Assembly (NCBI RefSeq): GCF_001757105.1
Contig: NZ_MDHN01000040.1
Coordinates: 1 to 64,000 of the forward strand
DNA length: 64,000 bases
Direction of reading: 5' to 3'
DNA from: Alteromonas confluentis
Lineage (GTDB): Bacteria > Pseudomonadota > Gammaproteobacteria > Enterobacterales > Alteromonadaceae
Positions within the stretch are counted from its first letter, which is position 1; the number at the start of each line of letters is the position of its first letter. A program made the position numbers and the translations under genes. This document shows positions 55,661 to 64,000 of this stretch, piece by piece. A model generated the notes under the pieces. The model had not been told where the DNA came from. It saw only the letters and a program-made list of their open reading frames with translations, and did not search any database.

Positions 55661-55684
55661 ATAAACCAAAGGCCCGGTATTTTT

Positions 55685-55770
55685 GTATCGGGCCGCTAAT
55701 TTGCATCGGGCTGCTAATTTGCATCGGGCTGCTAATTTGCATCGGGCTGCTAATTTGCATCGGGCTGCTA
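55685..55770 (+). repeat. tandem 18-bp repeat after yfcH
   Basis: A unit close to GCATCGGGCTGCTAATTT occurs 4.8 times (55685-55702, 55703-55720, 55721-55738, 55739-55756, partial 55757-55770). The first copy reads GTATCGGGCCGC and, with an upstream GGCCCG (about 55671), would form the 3' arm of the yfcH terminator stem. The tandem copies appear to have arisen by amplification of that arm. A slippage-prone minisatellite is likely. Confidence 0.85.
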
Positions 55771-55828
55771 CTCACTCGCCTGAATACAATCAATTTTCTT
55801 CAATGAATTCTTCACATGAATAACCGCT

Positions 55829-55850
55829 AGTTAATTCAAAATTGAACTAA
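55829..55850 (+). promoter_or_regulatory. inverted repeat upstream of the MarR gene
   Basis: TTCAA-AA-TTGAA (55835-55846), set in a wider near-palindrome (AGTTAATTCAAAATTGAACT), lies 85-105 bp before the MarR-family start. It could be an autoregulatory operator; the assignment is tentative. Confidence 0.35.
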
Positions 55851-55934
55851 AGCATGATAAAAATATCCTAATACAATAATAACGAAAGAGATGTCGCTGC
55901 CTCTATCCTCTTTCACATTTCAGGAGTTTTCATT

Positions 55935-56351
55935 TTGTCGGTCGGTGATTTTGGTAAACACATAGCCATGGTTCGTAACCTTATGATGTCCAGACTGGAC
56001 GAACTGCTGAAAGAATTTGATTTAACAGGCTCACAATATGCAGTAATCAAGCACATCGCCGAAGGCAGAGCAGATACACTGGCCAAACTCTGTGAGCTAC
56101 TGCAATACGATAAAGGCGCGATGAGCCGTATCCTCAGCCGGATGGAAGATAAGTCACTGATCATTCGTAAACCTTGTCCCGACGATGGACGGGCATTCAG
56201 GCTGAAATTAACTCCCCGTGGGAAAGAATTATTTCCGCAAACTACGCCTAAAGTTAACGCGTTATTTGAACAGGCTCTCGCCGAGTTTTCCGCTAAAGAA
56301 AAAGAAGCGTTCTTCTCTATGCTAGAACGCTGCCGTTCCAATTTGAGCTAA
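55935..56351 (+). CDS. MarR-family transcriptional regulator
   Basis: A 138-residue winged-helix repressor. The core DLTGSQYAVIKHIAEG, TLAKLCELLQYDKGAMSRILSRMEDKSLI and RKPCPDDGRAFRLKLTPRGKELF is the standard MarR wing. The start is TTG at 55935, supported by AGGAG eight nt upstream; no ATG gives a better N-terminus. Its target may be the following kinase-like gene, because marO-like repeats lie between the two genes. Confidence 0.88.
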   Translation: MSVGDFGKHIAMVRNLMMSRLDELLKEFDLTGSQYAVIKHIAEGRADTLAKLCELLQYDKGAMSRILSRMEDKSLIIRKPCPDDGRAFRLKLTPRGKELFPQTTPKVNALFEQALAEFSAKEKEAFFSMLERCRSNLS

Positions 56352-56386
56352 TTAACGCCCGATACAGTTCGACCACCTCAATTTAG

Positions 56387-56403
56387 TTGCCTAATCAAGC
56401 TAA
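56387..56403 (+). promoter_or_regulatory. marO-like direct repeat, copy 1
   Basis: TTGCCTAATCAAGCTAA lies just after the MarR stop. The TTGCC-N4-CAA core resembles the E. coli marO boxes (TACTTGCCTGGGCAATA). Copy 2 is 31 bp downstream. Confidence 0.5.
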
Positions 56404-56417
56404 TCGCAAGAAAATAC

Positions 56418-56434
56418 TTGCCTAGTCAAGCTAA
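56418..56434 (+). promoter_or_regulatory. marO-like direct repeat, copy 2
   Basis: TTGCCTAGTCAAGCTAA, preceded by TAC, matches copy 1 at 16 of 17 bases and the E. coli marO pattern (TACTTGCC...CAA). It ends 13 bp before the kinase-like start, so a bound repressor would block the ribosome-site region and probably transcription. Confidence 0.5.
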
Positions 56435-56447
56435 ATCGAGGAAGCAA

Positions 56448-57194
56448 GTGCAACTCATCTTAAATTCCCTTGCTGCAGCCATTCCAGGACACGTTTTCGA
56501 ACAGGGCTATCTGCAGATCCTTCATGAAGGGAGATTCGCTAACGCTGTGGTGTATCGCTATAAGGACGAAAAATACAACCTGGTTATAAAAGACTTTTCA
56601 AGTCGTCACTATGTAGTTCGCAAAACCATTGGCAGATTGTCGGTACACCAAGAATTTAAGGCCATAAGTGCTCTGCGCCACATTCCTGCTGTAACACCAG
56701 AATGTTATCGTCTTTCTGAATGTATGGTTGCCTACCGTCATATTGAAGGTGAAACACTGAGCGCATACGGTGCGAGTGGTCACCAATTAGAACCCGCGTT
56801 TTTTTACCAGCTCGAGCAAAGCATTCGCGCCATGCACGACACCGGTCGCGTTCACCTTGACCTGCGCAACATGGGTAATATTCTCATTGATGCTAACGGT
56901 GATCCCGCCATTATCGATTTCCAATCCAGTATTGGCTGGGCCCGTTTCCCTAAATGGCTGCAAAAGTTTATGCGCTATGCAGATATTACTGGTGTGTATA
57001 AAGCGTGGGAACGCTATGGCGCTACGCCGCTACCTGCTCACAAAAAGCAGTTTTTGACTCGCTATAACGCAACGCGTAAATGGTGGGTATTTCGCGGTTA
57101 TCCAATTCATAGAATGCAAGTACGTGTGCAGGCCTTTGCTGCACACGTTATGAGCCTTAACATTGTTCAGAACATCCTCGAAAAATTCTGGTAA
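56448..57194 (+). CDS. kinase-fold protein, Kdo/WaaP-like
   Basis: A 248-residue protein with kinase-fold motifs: a Lys in YNLVIKDFSS, a catalytic-loop-like VHLDLRNMGNILID (His-x-Asp-x-x-x-x-Asn) and IIDFQSSIGWARFP, a DFG-like metal site. The set resembles the Kdo kinase/WaaP and RIO-type groups that phosphorylate lipopolysaccharide core or small molecules; its substrate is not known. GAGGAAG fits a GTG start at 56448, which places the two marO-like repeats upstream of the coding region. It probably is controlled by the neighbouring MarR protein. Confidence 0.65.
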   Translation: MQLILNSLAAAIPGHVFEQGYLQILHEGRFANAVVYRYKDEKYNLVIKDFSSRHYVVRKTIGRLSVHQEFKAISALRHIPAVTPECYRLSECMVAYRHIEGETLSAYGASGHQLEPAFFYQLEQSIRAMHDTGRVHLDLRNMGNILIDANGDPAIIDFQSSIGWARFPKWLQKFMRYADITGVYKAWERYGATPLPAHKKQFLTRYNATRKWWVFRGYPIHRMQVRVQAFAAHVMSLNIVQNILEKFW

Positions 57195-57208
57195 AGGCGT
57201 GGTCTGCT

Positions 57209-60200
57209 TTAATCCCTGGCTGAGGTCAGGGATTTTATTTTCTCTCCCAACATCAACAGTGCCGGTGTCAGAAGCAGTGTGAGCAAGGTGGCAAATGTCA
57301 GACCGCCGGCGATGGTACTCGACAATACTGTCCACCACTGCGCTGACGGCGCTCCCACAGAAATATTCCGGCCGACGATATCGATAGTCAACGCAAACAC
57401 CATGGGTAATAAACCCAGAATGGTGGTGACAGACGTGAGCAGTACCGGTCTGGCACGCTGCGCTGCCGTGCGCAAAATGGCTTCCTTGGCGTCCATCCCC
57501 TCACTTTTAAGGGCGTTATAGGTATCGATTAAAACAATATTATTGTTTACCACTATGCCTGCAAGGGCAATGGTGCCGATACCACTCATCACCACCACGA
57601 AGGGTTGCGACGTGACCATTAGGCCAATTAACACGCCTGCTGTTGAAAAGATAATTGCGCTTAATACCACAAAGGCCTGATAGAAGCTGTTGAACTGGGT
57701 CACCAGAATGATCAGCATCAGGAAAATCGAGCCAATAAAGGCATTACTCAGGAATGTCATTGACTCCTGGGTATCTTCATCCTCGCCCTTAAACGACAGC
57801 ATAACGTCAGCAGGTAGAGGCGATTCGATAAGCTTTTCACGCATCTGCTTCAGCTTTTGATCCAGTAATTCACCTTCCGCAATTTCAGCCTTGATGGTAT
57901 ACGTCCGTGCGCCATCAAGTCGGTTTATCCGGCCGGTTTTGGGGGCAGGCTCAATGGTCACGAAGTTACCAATGGGCACAGAGCCGTTGGCAGACGGAAT
58001 ACGAAGTTGATAAAGCTGTTCTATATTACGGAAGGTTTCCGGGAAGCGCAGACGAATTTCGACTTCTTCCTCGGCATCATCCGGGCGGTATTCCGCCAGC
58101 ATGGCACCATTGGTGATTAACTTCACCACATTCCCCAACAGGGTGACATCAACGTTGTACTGCGCCGCCAGCTCTCTGTCGACGTTTAAACGCCACTCCA
58201 CACTGGGCAGAGGCCGGGAGTCTTCTACATCAACAAAACCGCCCGTTTCTTCCATTAAAGCAAGAATATGTTCTGTGCCTTCAATGAGACTGTCGTTACT
58301 GATCCCACTGAGGACAATTTCCACCGGTTTACCGGAAGATGGCCCCATGTCGGGTAACCGCACCTGCACTTTGATGCCGGGAATGGTTTCAACATATTCA
58401 CGGATATCAGCCATGATTTCTGACGCCGGCGGCCGGGTTTCCCAGTCACTTAATTCCAGTTGGATAACACCGATAACATCTTCCGGCATCTCCGACTCGT
58501 TGCCACCACCGCCACCAATGGTGCGGGCGTAAACTGAGTCGAGATTGTCCTGCTGCAACAAAAACGTCTCGACTTTCTTCACCAGTTTGTCGCGCTCATA
58601 AATAGATAAATCACCTCGGGCCTGCACTTGAATTTGCAGATATTCAGGTTCAATGTCTGGGAAGAACAACACGCCACGGCCAAAGAAACCGTAAAGCACA
58701 AAGGTCATGAACATAATACCCAGTGCTGCCAATGTGGACTTGCCAGGATGATTTACGATGTTCTTTAAAAATCGCAGATAGCGGCCCAGCCATCCCTGAA
58801 TATCATCCAGGTTGCCCTTCTCCGCCATGCGGATAAATTTCACCGTATCAGACTGGGTATCAACGCTGACTTTACGTGTAATCACACCGCCCAATACGGG
58901 AATAAATATCAGCGCCATAAACAACGAGGCGGTTAAAGTAATGATGACGGTCAGCGGCAGGAAGCTCATAAACTCCCCCACCAATCCAGGCCACACCAGT
59001 AGCGGGAAGAATACCGTCAACGTGGTGATGGTTGAAGCGATGATAGGCCAAGCCATACGTTTGGAGGCGGTGGCGAAAGCGGTTTTCGGTGGCTCACCTT
59101 CAGCAATTTTCCGGTCTGCCAATTCAATAGTAACAATGGCGCCGTCAACCAGCATACCCACCACCAGAATCAGGCTGAACAGCACAATCATATTCATGGT
59201 CATGCCGAAGAAGAATATCACTGTCATGGCCGCTAAAAATGAACCGGGAATAGCCATGCCAACCAGTATGCTTGGGCGTATACCAAGGGCAAACACAATC
59301 ACTATCATTACCAGAATAATGGCGGTCAGCACGTTGTTTTCGAGATCACCCAGCATGCTTTTAATTTCGCCGGATTTGTCCTGCAGATAGTCTACTTTGA
59401 TGGTCTCGGGCCATTGGGTTCTTGCCAGTTCCACCAGATTGCGCACGTCTGCGATGGTTTCGATAATGTTCGCGCCACTTCGTTTTGATACTTCAAGGGC
59501 AATGGCTTTTTCACCCCGGAGACGGGCAAAACTGGTGGGATCTTTGAAAGTACGGCGAATGGTGGCGACATCATCGAAGGTGACGATGGTATTTCCCACT
59601 TTTTTCACCGGCAAGGTAGCCAAATCCTGCATGGTCTCAATCACGCCCGGCACTTTAAACACCATGCGTCCAGCGTTGGCATCAATGGCCCCGGCAGCCA
59701 CCAGCTGGTTATTCTGACTGACAAAATTCAGCACATCGGGAAAAGACAGGTTGTACGTTTCCAGCGCAACCGGGTCGATAATGACTTCAAGTAATTCTTC
59801 CCGATCACCGGCAATGTCTACTTCCAATACCCCGGAAAGCGCTTCAATTTCATCCTGCAGACGGCGGGCAATATTCACCAGCGTACGTTCTGGAATATCA
59901 CCCGATAACATGACTGTCAGAACCGGGAAAAGTGACAGGTTCACTTCAGTCACTCTTGGCTCCTCACTGCCAGGAGGCAACTCGGCTTTGGCCAGATCGA
60001 CTTTTTCCCTGACATCAAGTAATGCCTGATCGGCATCAAAGCCGGCTTCAAATTCCATCACCACCGAGGCAAAGCCTTGAATGGCCGTACCTTTCATTTC
60101 CTTTAAGCCTTCAATGGATTGAAGCTCTTTCTCCAGCGGCCTTACCAGCAAGCGTTCACTGTCTTCCGGTGCAATACCGTCGTACACCACTGAGACATAG

Positions 60201-60337
60201 ATAAACGGGATCGTGATGTCTGGCTCAGACTCTTTCGGAATAGCAAAATAAGCGCTGGCACCGGCAATGGTGAGCACAAAAAAGACCAACGCTACGGTAC
60301 GGGTGCGGGCAAATGCCGCATCGATAATCGCATTCAT
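57209..60337 (-). CDS. RND-family multidrug efflux permease
   Basis: A 1042-residue inner-membrane antiporter with 12 helices and two large periplasmic loops. The TM4 proton-relay segment is GMLVDGAIVTIE (one Asp, whereas AcrB has Asp-Asp) and TM10 is GIVVNNNIVLID (Asn where AcrB has Lys940). This belongs to a divergent HAE-like subgroup, not to CusA. It works with the periplasmic adaptor encoded directly upstream (1-bp overlap, TAATG) and an outer-membrane channel not present here. Its 3' end converges with the kinase-like gene, 14 bp apart. Confidence 0.92.
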   Translation of the reverse strand: MNAIIDAAFARTRTVALVFFVLTIAGASAYFAIPKESEPDITIPFIYVSVVYDGIAPEDSERLLVRPLEKELQSIEGLKEMKGTAIQGFASVVMEFEAGFDADQALLDVREKVDLAKAELPPGSEEPRVTEVNLSLFPVLTVMLSGDIPERTLVNIARRLQDEIEALSGVLEVDIAGDREELLEVIIDPVALETYNLSFPDVLNFVSQNNQLVAAGAIDANAGRMVFKVPGVIETMQDLATLPVKKVGNTIVTFDDVATIRRTFKDPTSFARLRGEKAIALEVSKRSGANIIETIADVRNLVELARTQWPETIKVDYLQDKSGEIKSMLGDLENNVLTAIILVMIVIVFALGIRPSILVGMAIPGSFLAAMTVIFFFGMTMNMIVLFSLILVVGMLVDGAIVTIELADRKIAEGEPPKTAFATASKRMAWPIIASTITTLTVFFPLLVWPGLVGEFMSFLPLTVIITLTASLFMALIFIPVLGGVITRKVSVDTQSDTVKFIRMAEKGNLDDIQGWLGRYLRFLKNIVNHPGKSTLAALGIMFMTFVLYGFFGRGVLFFPDIEPEYLQIQVQARGDLSIYERDKLVKKVETFLLQQDNLDSVYARTIGGGGGNESEMPEDVIGVIQLELSDWETRPPASEIMADIREYVETIPGIKVQVRLPDMGPSSGKPVEIVLSGISNDSLIEGTEHILALMEETGGFVDVEDSRPLPSVEWRLNVDRELAAQYNVDVTLLGNVVKLITNGAMLAEYRPDDAEEEVEIRLRFPETFRNIEQLYQLRIPSANGSVPIGNFVTIEPAPKTGRINRLDGARTYTIKAEIAEGELLDQKLKQMREKLIESPLPADVMLSFKGEDEDTQESMTFLSNAFIGSIFLMLIILVTQFNSFYQAFVVLSAIIFSTAGVLIGLMVTSQPFVVVMSGIGTIALAGIVVNNNIVLIDTYNALKSEGMDAKEAILRTAAQRARPVLLTSVTTILGLLPMVFALTIDIVGRNISVGAPSAQWWTVLSSTIAGGLTFATLLTLLLTPALLMLGEKIKSLTSARD
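57211..57240 (+). terminator. terminator of the kinase-like gene, overlapping the RND stop
   Basis: AATCCCTG (57211-57218) pairs with CAGGGATT (57227-57234), followed by TTATTTTC. The hairpin contains the stop codon of the convergent RND gene, so the 3' ends share this DNA. Confidence 0.65.
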
Positions 60338-61395
60338 TATCTGGCCGCCTTCTCAACAGGCGTCACCACATTGCCAGCATCCACAAACCCCTGCCCCGTG
60401 GTGATAAGTCGTACGGTATCAGGCAAGCCAGTTACCCAGGCACCTTCATTGTCAGATTGCAGCAGTGATACCTGATGAAATTCCACTTTATTGTCACTAC
60501 CAACTGATTTAACCCCAATTCGCCCATCGGCATCCAGGGTGAAAGTTGCCGGCGATACGTAATGGGCTTTCACTTCATTCACGTGCAGGGTAACCGTGGC
60601 ACTGGAACCAGACTTCAGTTTGCCATCGGGATTCGGAATGCCTATTTCAGCAAGATAAGTACGCGATTCACTGCTGGCATAAGAAGCAATAAAACGAACC
60701 TTGCCAGTGACCTGCTCACCGGTGGCGAGTTGAATATCTGCCTGCAGCCCTTTTTTGACTTCATTTACCCGTTGCTGCGCAATTTGCACCTCAACTACCA
60801 GTACGGAGTTATCCACCAGTTCCAGCATAGGGTCGCCCACACTGACGACATCGCCGCTTTCTGCTGTCACTTTTTGAATTTCGCCGTCAAAAGGGGCCGA
60901 AGGTTGCACAAATCCAATGTCTGATCGAATGGTCGCAATGGCGGCTTCAGATGCTTTTACATTGGCCAACGCGGTATCGAGTTCTGATTCACTTTGATAT
61001 TGCTTATCTGCAAGTTGCGACAAACGCTTATAGGTTTTCTTACGGGCTTCGTATAACGCTTCCTGTTGCTCAAGTTGAATAAGCCTGTCTTCCATATCAA
61101 TGGTCAGCAAGGTATCCCCTTTTTGTACAGTGTCGCCTTCGGTTACCGAAATTTGCTCTATTCGCCCTGCCGTCTGCGCTTTAATTTCCAGTAAGCGTTC
61201 CGGCACGGTTTGCCCCTGAACCACCAGGGAAACCGGCGTTACTTGCGCTTCAGACACGGTGACTTCCACAGAAAATGGTTGGGTCGCTTTTTGCGTCTGA
61301 TTTTGTTCTTCGGGCTCTGATGTAAAAAGGCCAGAGACCATCCATGCACTAATAAGAAGAATAAACAGAAGTGCGAAAACAGATGATTTATTCAT
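60337..61395 (-). CDS. RND periplasmic adaptor (membrane fusion protein)
   Basis: A 352-residue HlyD/AcrA-family adaptor that links the RND pump to the outer membrane. An N-terminal membrane helix (VFALLFILLISAWMVSGLF) is followed by the biotinyl-lipoyl-type half (VVQGQTVPERLLEIKAQTAGRIEQISVTEGDTVQKGDTLLTID), an alpha-helical hairpin (EARKKTYKRLSQLADKQ) and the C-terminal barrel. The ATG at 61395 opens a clean signal/anchor, whereas the earlier ATG at 61473 would add 26 polar residues. It overlaps the RND permease by one base. Confidence 0.9.
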   Translation of the reverse strand: MNKSSVFALLFILLISAWMVSGLFTSEPEEQNQTQKATQPFSVEVTVSEAQVTPVSLVVQGQTVPERLLEIKAQTAGRIEQISVTEGDTVQKGDTLLTIDMEDRLIQLEQQEALYEARKKTYKRLSQLADKQYQSESELDTALANVKASEAAIATIRSDIGFVQPSAPFDGEIQKVTAESGDVVSVGDPMLELVDNSVLVVEVQIAQQRVNEVKKGLQADIQLATGEQVTGKVRFIASYASSESRTYLAEIGIPNPDGKLKSGSSATVTLHVNEVKAHYVSPATFTLDADGRIGVKSVGSDNKVEFHQVSLLQSDNEGAWVTGLPDTVRLITTGQGFVDAGNVVTPVEKAAR

Positions 61396-61751
61396 TGTCA
61401 GATGAAGTCCTTTGTCAGGCTGGGTGTCATTTTTAGCTTGTTGAACGTAATGATTTTGGTTACTGCGAAGCAATTATTTTCTTACCGGAAAACGGGTTGC
61501 CAGAACGACCGGCAGTAATATTGCGTAAGGTATCACAGGCAACGTAAAGAGATGTTGTAAATTTTGTAACGAAATAAATAATACTATTAAGAAAAATTGA
61601 ATGTACCTAGCCCATGCTCAAGCTGGCGTACAATTAGAAGGTGATGGAAAAAACCAGAAAAATAGCCGGTTCAGAGAAGTAAGTCCCTTCTCTGAACCGG
61701 CTGTAATTTACGTTGGCTAAACGCTGTGATAAAGCCAAGATGGTTGTACTG
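61396..61751. other. 356-bp intergenic region with a strong hairpin
   Basis: This stretch between the adaptor and the FtsX-family gene contains the adaptor promoter region and a strong terminator at 61665-61703. The rest is AT-rich (runs of A/T around 61555-61600), and no gene or recognised operator is visible. Confidence 0.6.
61665..61703 (-). terminator. terminator of the FtsX-family permease gene
   Basis: AGCCGGTTCAGAGAAG (61665-61680) and CTTCTCTGAACCGGCT (61688-61703) form a perfect 16-bp stem with a 7-nt loop. The minus strand continues ATTTTTCTGGTTTTTT. It lies about 49 bp after the stop at 61752. Confidence 0.92.
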
Positions 61752-64000
61752 TTACACCATCTTGCGAAGCAACGCTGTGGTATTTAATGACAACAAACGC
61801 CAGCAGCCAATTGCGCCAAGCAACCCAACAACGGCAGCGCCGACAATGGGGGCAATAATCCAATATTCAGGGTGAAGCACGGCTTCCATTTGGAAAATGC
61901 TCGTTTGCAACATGTAAAGACTTAACTCGTTGGTCAGTGCCGCCATGAAACCGGCTACCACACCAATAATGATAAATTCGTACACTACGCTCAACCGTAT
62001 GAGGCTTCCCTTCGCCCCCAAAGTACGCAAAATTGCCAGTTCCTGTTGACGCTCGTCCATCGACGCCTGCACTTGAGCGATGAGCACCAACGCCCCCGCA
62101 GCCAGTACAAGTATCAGAATGAATTCCACGGCCAACGAGACCTGATCAACAATCTCTCTGAGTTGATTTATCCGCGCATCAACATCGAATAACGTGGCTG
62201 ATGGGAAAGGCTTTAACAGCTCTGTTAGCTCGGGCTTGCGTTCAGTATCCAGGAAAAAACTGGTGATATATGTGGGCGAAAACGACTGCATGGCAGCAGG
62301 AGACAGTACAAAGAAGAAATTCGGCTGCATGGTCTGCCAATCTACTTTACGCATACTGGTAACGCGAACTTTTACGTCTTCACTGCCAATATTAAAGGTA
62401 AGTACATCACCTAAATTTATATCCATTCGTTCGGCAGATTGTTCTTCAACCGACACCGGATAAATACCATCTGCCGGCTCTGAAGTATCGTCCCCCTGCC
62501 AGTTACCGGCAGTAATTTCGTTACCGAATTGCAGGGTATTGCTCCAGGTTAGATTCGCTTCCCGGCCCAAACCATCACGGCCTTCCCGGGGGCCTTCCTC
62601 GTCCTCTTTCGACATGCTGGTGTTTACCCGCTCATCATTCACCGCAACAAACCGACCGCGAACCACCGGATAGAAATCAGACATTTCCACATTAGCATTT
62701 GCAAAATGTTGCTCTATTTCCGGCTTTTCAGCTTGGGTAATGTTTATCAGGAAGTAGTTCGGCGTACCCTCTGGCAGCTGAGCCCGCCATTGCGCCACCA
62801 TGTCATTTCGCATCACCAATACCACCAGAAGCAGCAGCAAGGTGACTGAGAAACTAATCAACTGCACACTGTTGTCCATAGAGCGGCGACGAATGCGCGC
62901 CCATGCGAGCTGCCACGGCCCCATTTTCCCGGTACCGAGTTTACGCCCAACACGTATTAATCCCATGGTGACCAACAGGAGTCCGGCTACCAGTGCAATA
63001 CCCGAAACAAATAAAATAGCGCTCAGTTTGATGTCGCGACTGTATGTCCACATCAACAAAAATATTGCGCCACCGGCTGCCAGAAATTGCAGAGTACGTG
63101 AACTCATGGTGGCATCTATATCTCGTCGAAGTACCCGAAGTGGTGGCACAGAGAAAAGCCGCAGAAGTGGATAGAGTGAAAATAACAATGCACAGATTAC
63201 ACCGGTAAAAATAGCGATGAGAACCGGCCGCCAGTGCCATACATCTAAAGACACATCCACCTGATCGGCCAATGCTGTGACCACCACCTGCTGAATAGCC
63301 ACACCGGCGATGAGACCAATGACAATACCAGCGGTGGTAATTAAACATATTTGAATAGTATACACCCGACGAATCATCGACTTACTCGCACCCAAGGTTT
63401 TCATGATGGCAACCGGGTCGAAGTGACGCTGACTAAATCGCTGCGCAGCCACGGCTATCGAGACCGCAGCGAGTATGATGGCAAGTAGACTGGCAAGCAG
63501 AAAATAGCGTTCAGCACGGGCAACCGAACGGCCCACTGGAGACTGATCTTCTGATACCGAACGCCAACGATGAATTTCTTTATCGATATTTGGTCGCAAC
63601 CAACGGTAGTAACCTTTCAGCGAGTCTTGATCGCCGGTAAAGAAGGCGGTGTAGTTAACCCGGCTTCCCGGCCCTGTAATATTCGCTGCGGCTAAGTCTG
63701 CATCGCGAATAAGTACAATAGGATCGGTGGAAAAAATACTGAATCCGGCGTCGGGAATTTCACCAAGCACACGGGTAACGGTGAACGCCGCATCACCAAC
63801 ATAAATTGTGCCGCCCAACTTCACATCCAACAATTGAAATAGGCGAGAATCAATCCATGCCTCTCCCGGCGAGGGCAAGTCCGTAGCGGCTTTGGTTTGT
63901 CCAAAAGGTGTGTCGGCTATGAGCACTTCGCCTTTTAGTGGGTAATTTTCATTCACCGCCCGTAAGTCTACCAGCGACATATTTTCTTCGCCGAATGCCA
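61752..64000 (-). CDS. FtsX-family ABC permease (YbbP-like), 5' end cut by window
   Basis: A membrane component of a lipoprotein/peptide-type ABC system. The visible part (742 residues from an internal ATG at 63980; the frame stays open to the window edge as AFGEEN-MSLVDLRAV) has a periplasmic domain, an FtsX helix set around LLASLLAIILAAVSIAVAAQRFS, and a C-terminal set (ILILVLAAGALVLIAQVQ...). The 'KTLGASKSMIRRVY' and 'ILRTLGAKGSLIRLSVVYEF' segments are the paired FtsX motifs. The N-terminal about 100 residues and any ATPase partner are outside the window. Confidence 0.88.
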   Translation of the reverse strand, partial: AFGEENMSLVDLRAVNENYPLKGEVLIADTPFGQTKAATDLPSPGEAWIDSRLFQLLDVKLGGTIYVGDAAFTVTRVLGEIPDAGFSIFSTDPIVLIRDADLAAANITGPGSRVNYTAFFTGDQDSLKGYYRWLRPNIDKEIHRWRSVSEDQSPVGRSVARAERYFLLASLLAIILAAVSIAVAAQRFSQRHFDPVAIMKTLGASKSMIRRVYTIQICLITTAGIVIGLIAGVAIQQVVVTALADQVDVSLDVWHWRPVLIAIFTGVICALLFSLYPLLRLFSVPPLRVLRRDIDATMSSRTLQFLAAGGAIFLLMWTYSRDIKLSAILFVSGIALVAGLLLVTMGLIRVGRKLGTGKMGPWQLAWARIRRRSMDNSVQLISFSVTLLLLLVVLVMRNDMVAQWRAQLPEGTPNYFLINITQAEKPEIEQHFANANVEMSDFYPVVRGRFVAVNDERVNTSMSKEDEEGPREGRDGLGREANLTWSNTLQFGNEITAGNWQGDDTSEPADGIYPVSVEEQSAERMDINLGDVLTFNIGSEDVKVRVTSMRKVDWQTMQPNFFFVLSPAAMQSFSPTYITSFFLDTERKPELTELLKPFPSATLFDVDARINQLREIVDQVSLAVEFILILVLAAGALVLIAQVQASMDERQQELAILRTLGAKGSLIRLSVVYEFIIIGVVAGFMAALTNELSLYMLQTSIFQMEAVLHPEYWIIAPIVGAAVVGLLGAIGCWRLLSLNTTALLRKMV

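Noticed and set aside
58812-59390. Long plus-strand frame (192 codons) inside the RND gene
   Set aside because: It is the antisense shadow of a well-conserved permease and has low-complexity Thr/Met/Ile composition.
1-64000. tRNA, rRNA, tmRNA genes or a CRISPR array
   Set aside because: No cloverleaf-like or rRNA segments were recognised by eye and no spaced palindromic repeats; the 18-bp repeat at 55685 has no spacers.

Overview
The window looks like a chromosomal segment of a marine gammaproteobacterium, most likely of the Alteromonadales (Alteromonas/Salinimonas-like). This rests on gammaproteobacterial gene orders (dnaJ-dnaK-grpE; nadK, recN and bamE nearby; rnm-yciO-scpA-scpB-rluB beside trpL-trpEGDCBA-yciI), moderate GC, and many outer-membrane and periplasmic genes. 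No tRNA, rRNA, CRISPR array or prophage was seen.

Layout. 1-399: probable 5' part of a group II intron (minus strand, cut by the window edge), lying directly behind the terminator of a cytochrome c' gene. 472-5250: cytochrome c', then dnaJ, dnaK and grpE with two good sigma-32 promoters. 5343-19664: an accessory block holding a CrbS-like transporter/histidine kinase, a DUF2339 membrane protein, a small membrane protein, a CrbR-like regulator, a TonB-dependent receptor, and a divergent operon for a GntP permease, an exported MetX-like hydrolase, an exported PHB depolymerase and 3-hydroxybutyrate dehydrogenase. Read together this is a polyhydroxybutyrate / 3-hydroxybutyrate scavenging locus with an acetate-type two-component system beside it. 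It sits where grpE and nadK would be adjacent in E. coli. 19736-25271: nadK, three minor genes (DUF3859, NagB-like, SRAP), recN with two LexA-like boxes, and bamE.

25478-31758: a lipoprotein made of 'VNG' repeats, a secreted protein fusing a P1-family (DmpA-type) peptidase to an endonuclease/exonuclease/phosphatase domain, a DUF445 protein, DkgB and a periplasmic binding protein. 31737-35614: rluB, scpB, scpA, yciO and rnm (minus strand). 35698-42863: complete trp operon with a Trp-Trp-Trp leader peptide and attenuator, ending in yciI and a strong terminator. 42993-45273: PepSY protein plus a PhoP/PhoQ-like pair. 45675-48485: a long AcnB of the type I associate with Bacteroidetes.

48608-57194: MliC-like lipoprotein, fdhD with a YdeP-type molybdoenzyme, a retropepsin-like protease, an AI-2E family transporter, folX, yfcH, an 18-bp tandem repeat, and a MarR regulator followed by a kinase-fold gene with two marO-like direct repeats between them. 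57209-64000: an RND efflux permease with its adaptor, and an FtsX-family permease that runs off the right edge.

The most notable items are the PHB/3HB locus with its CrbS/CrbR-like pair, the peptidase-EEP fusion, and the MarR/kinase module with marO-like operators. Functions come from reading the translations and recalled family motifs; no database search was run.
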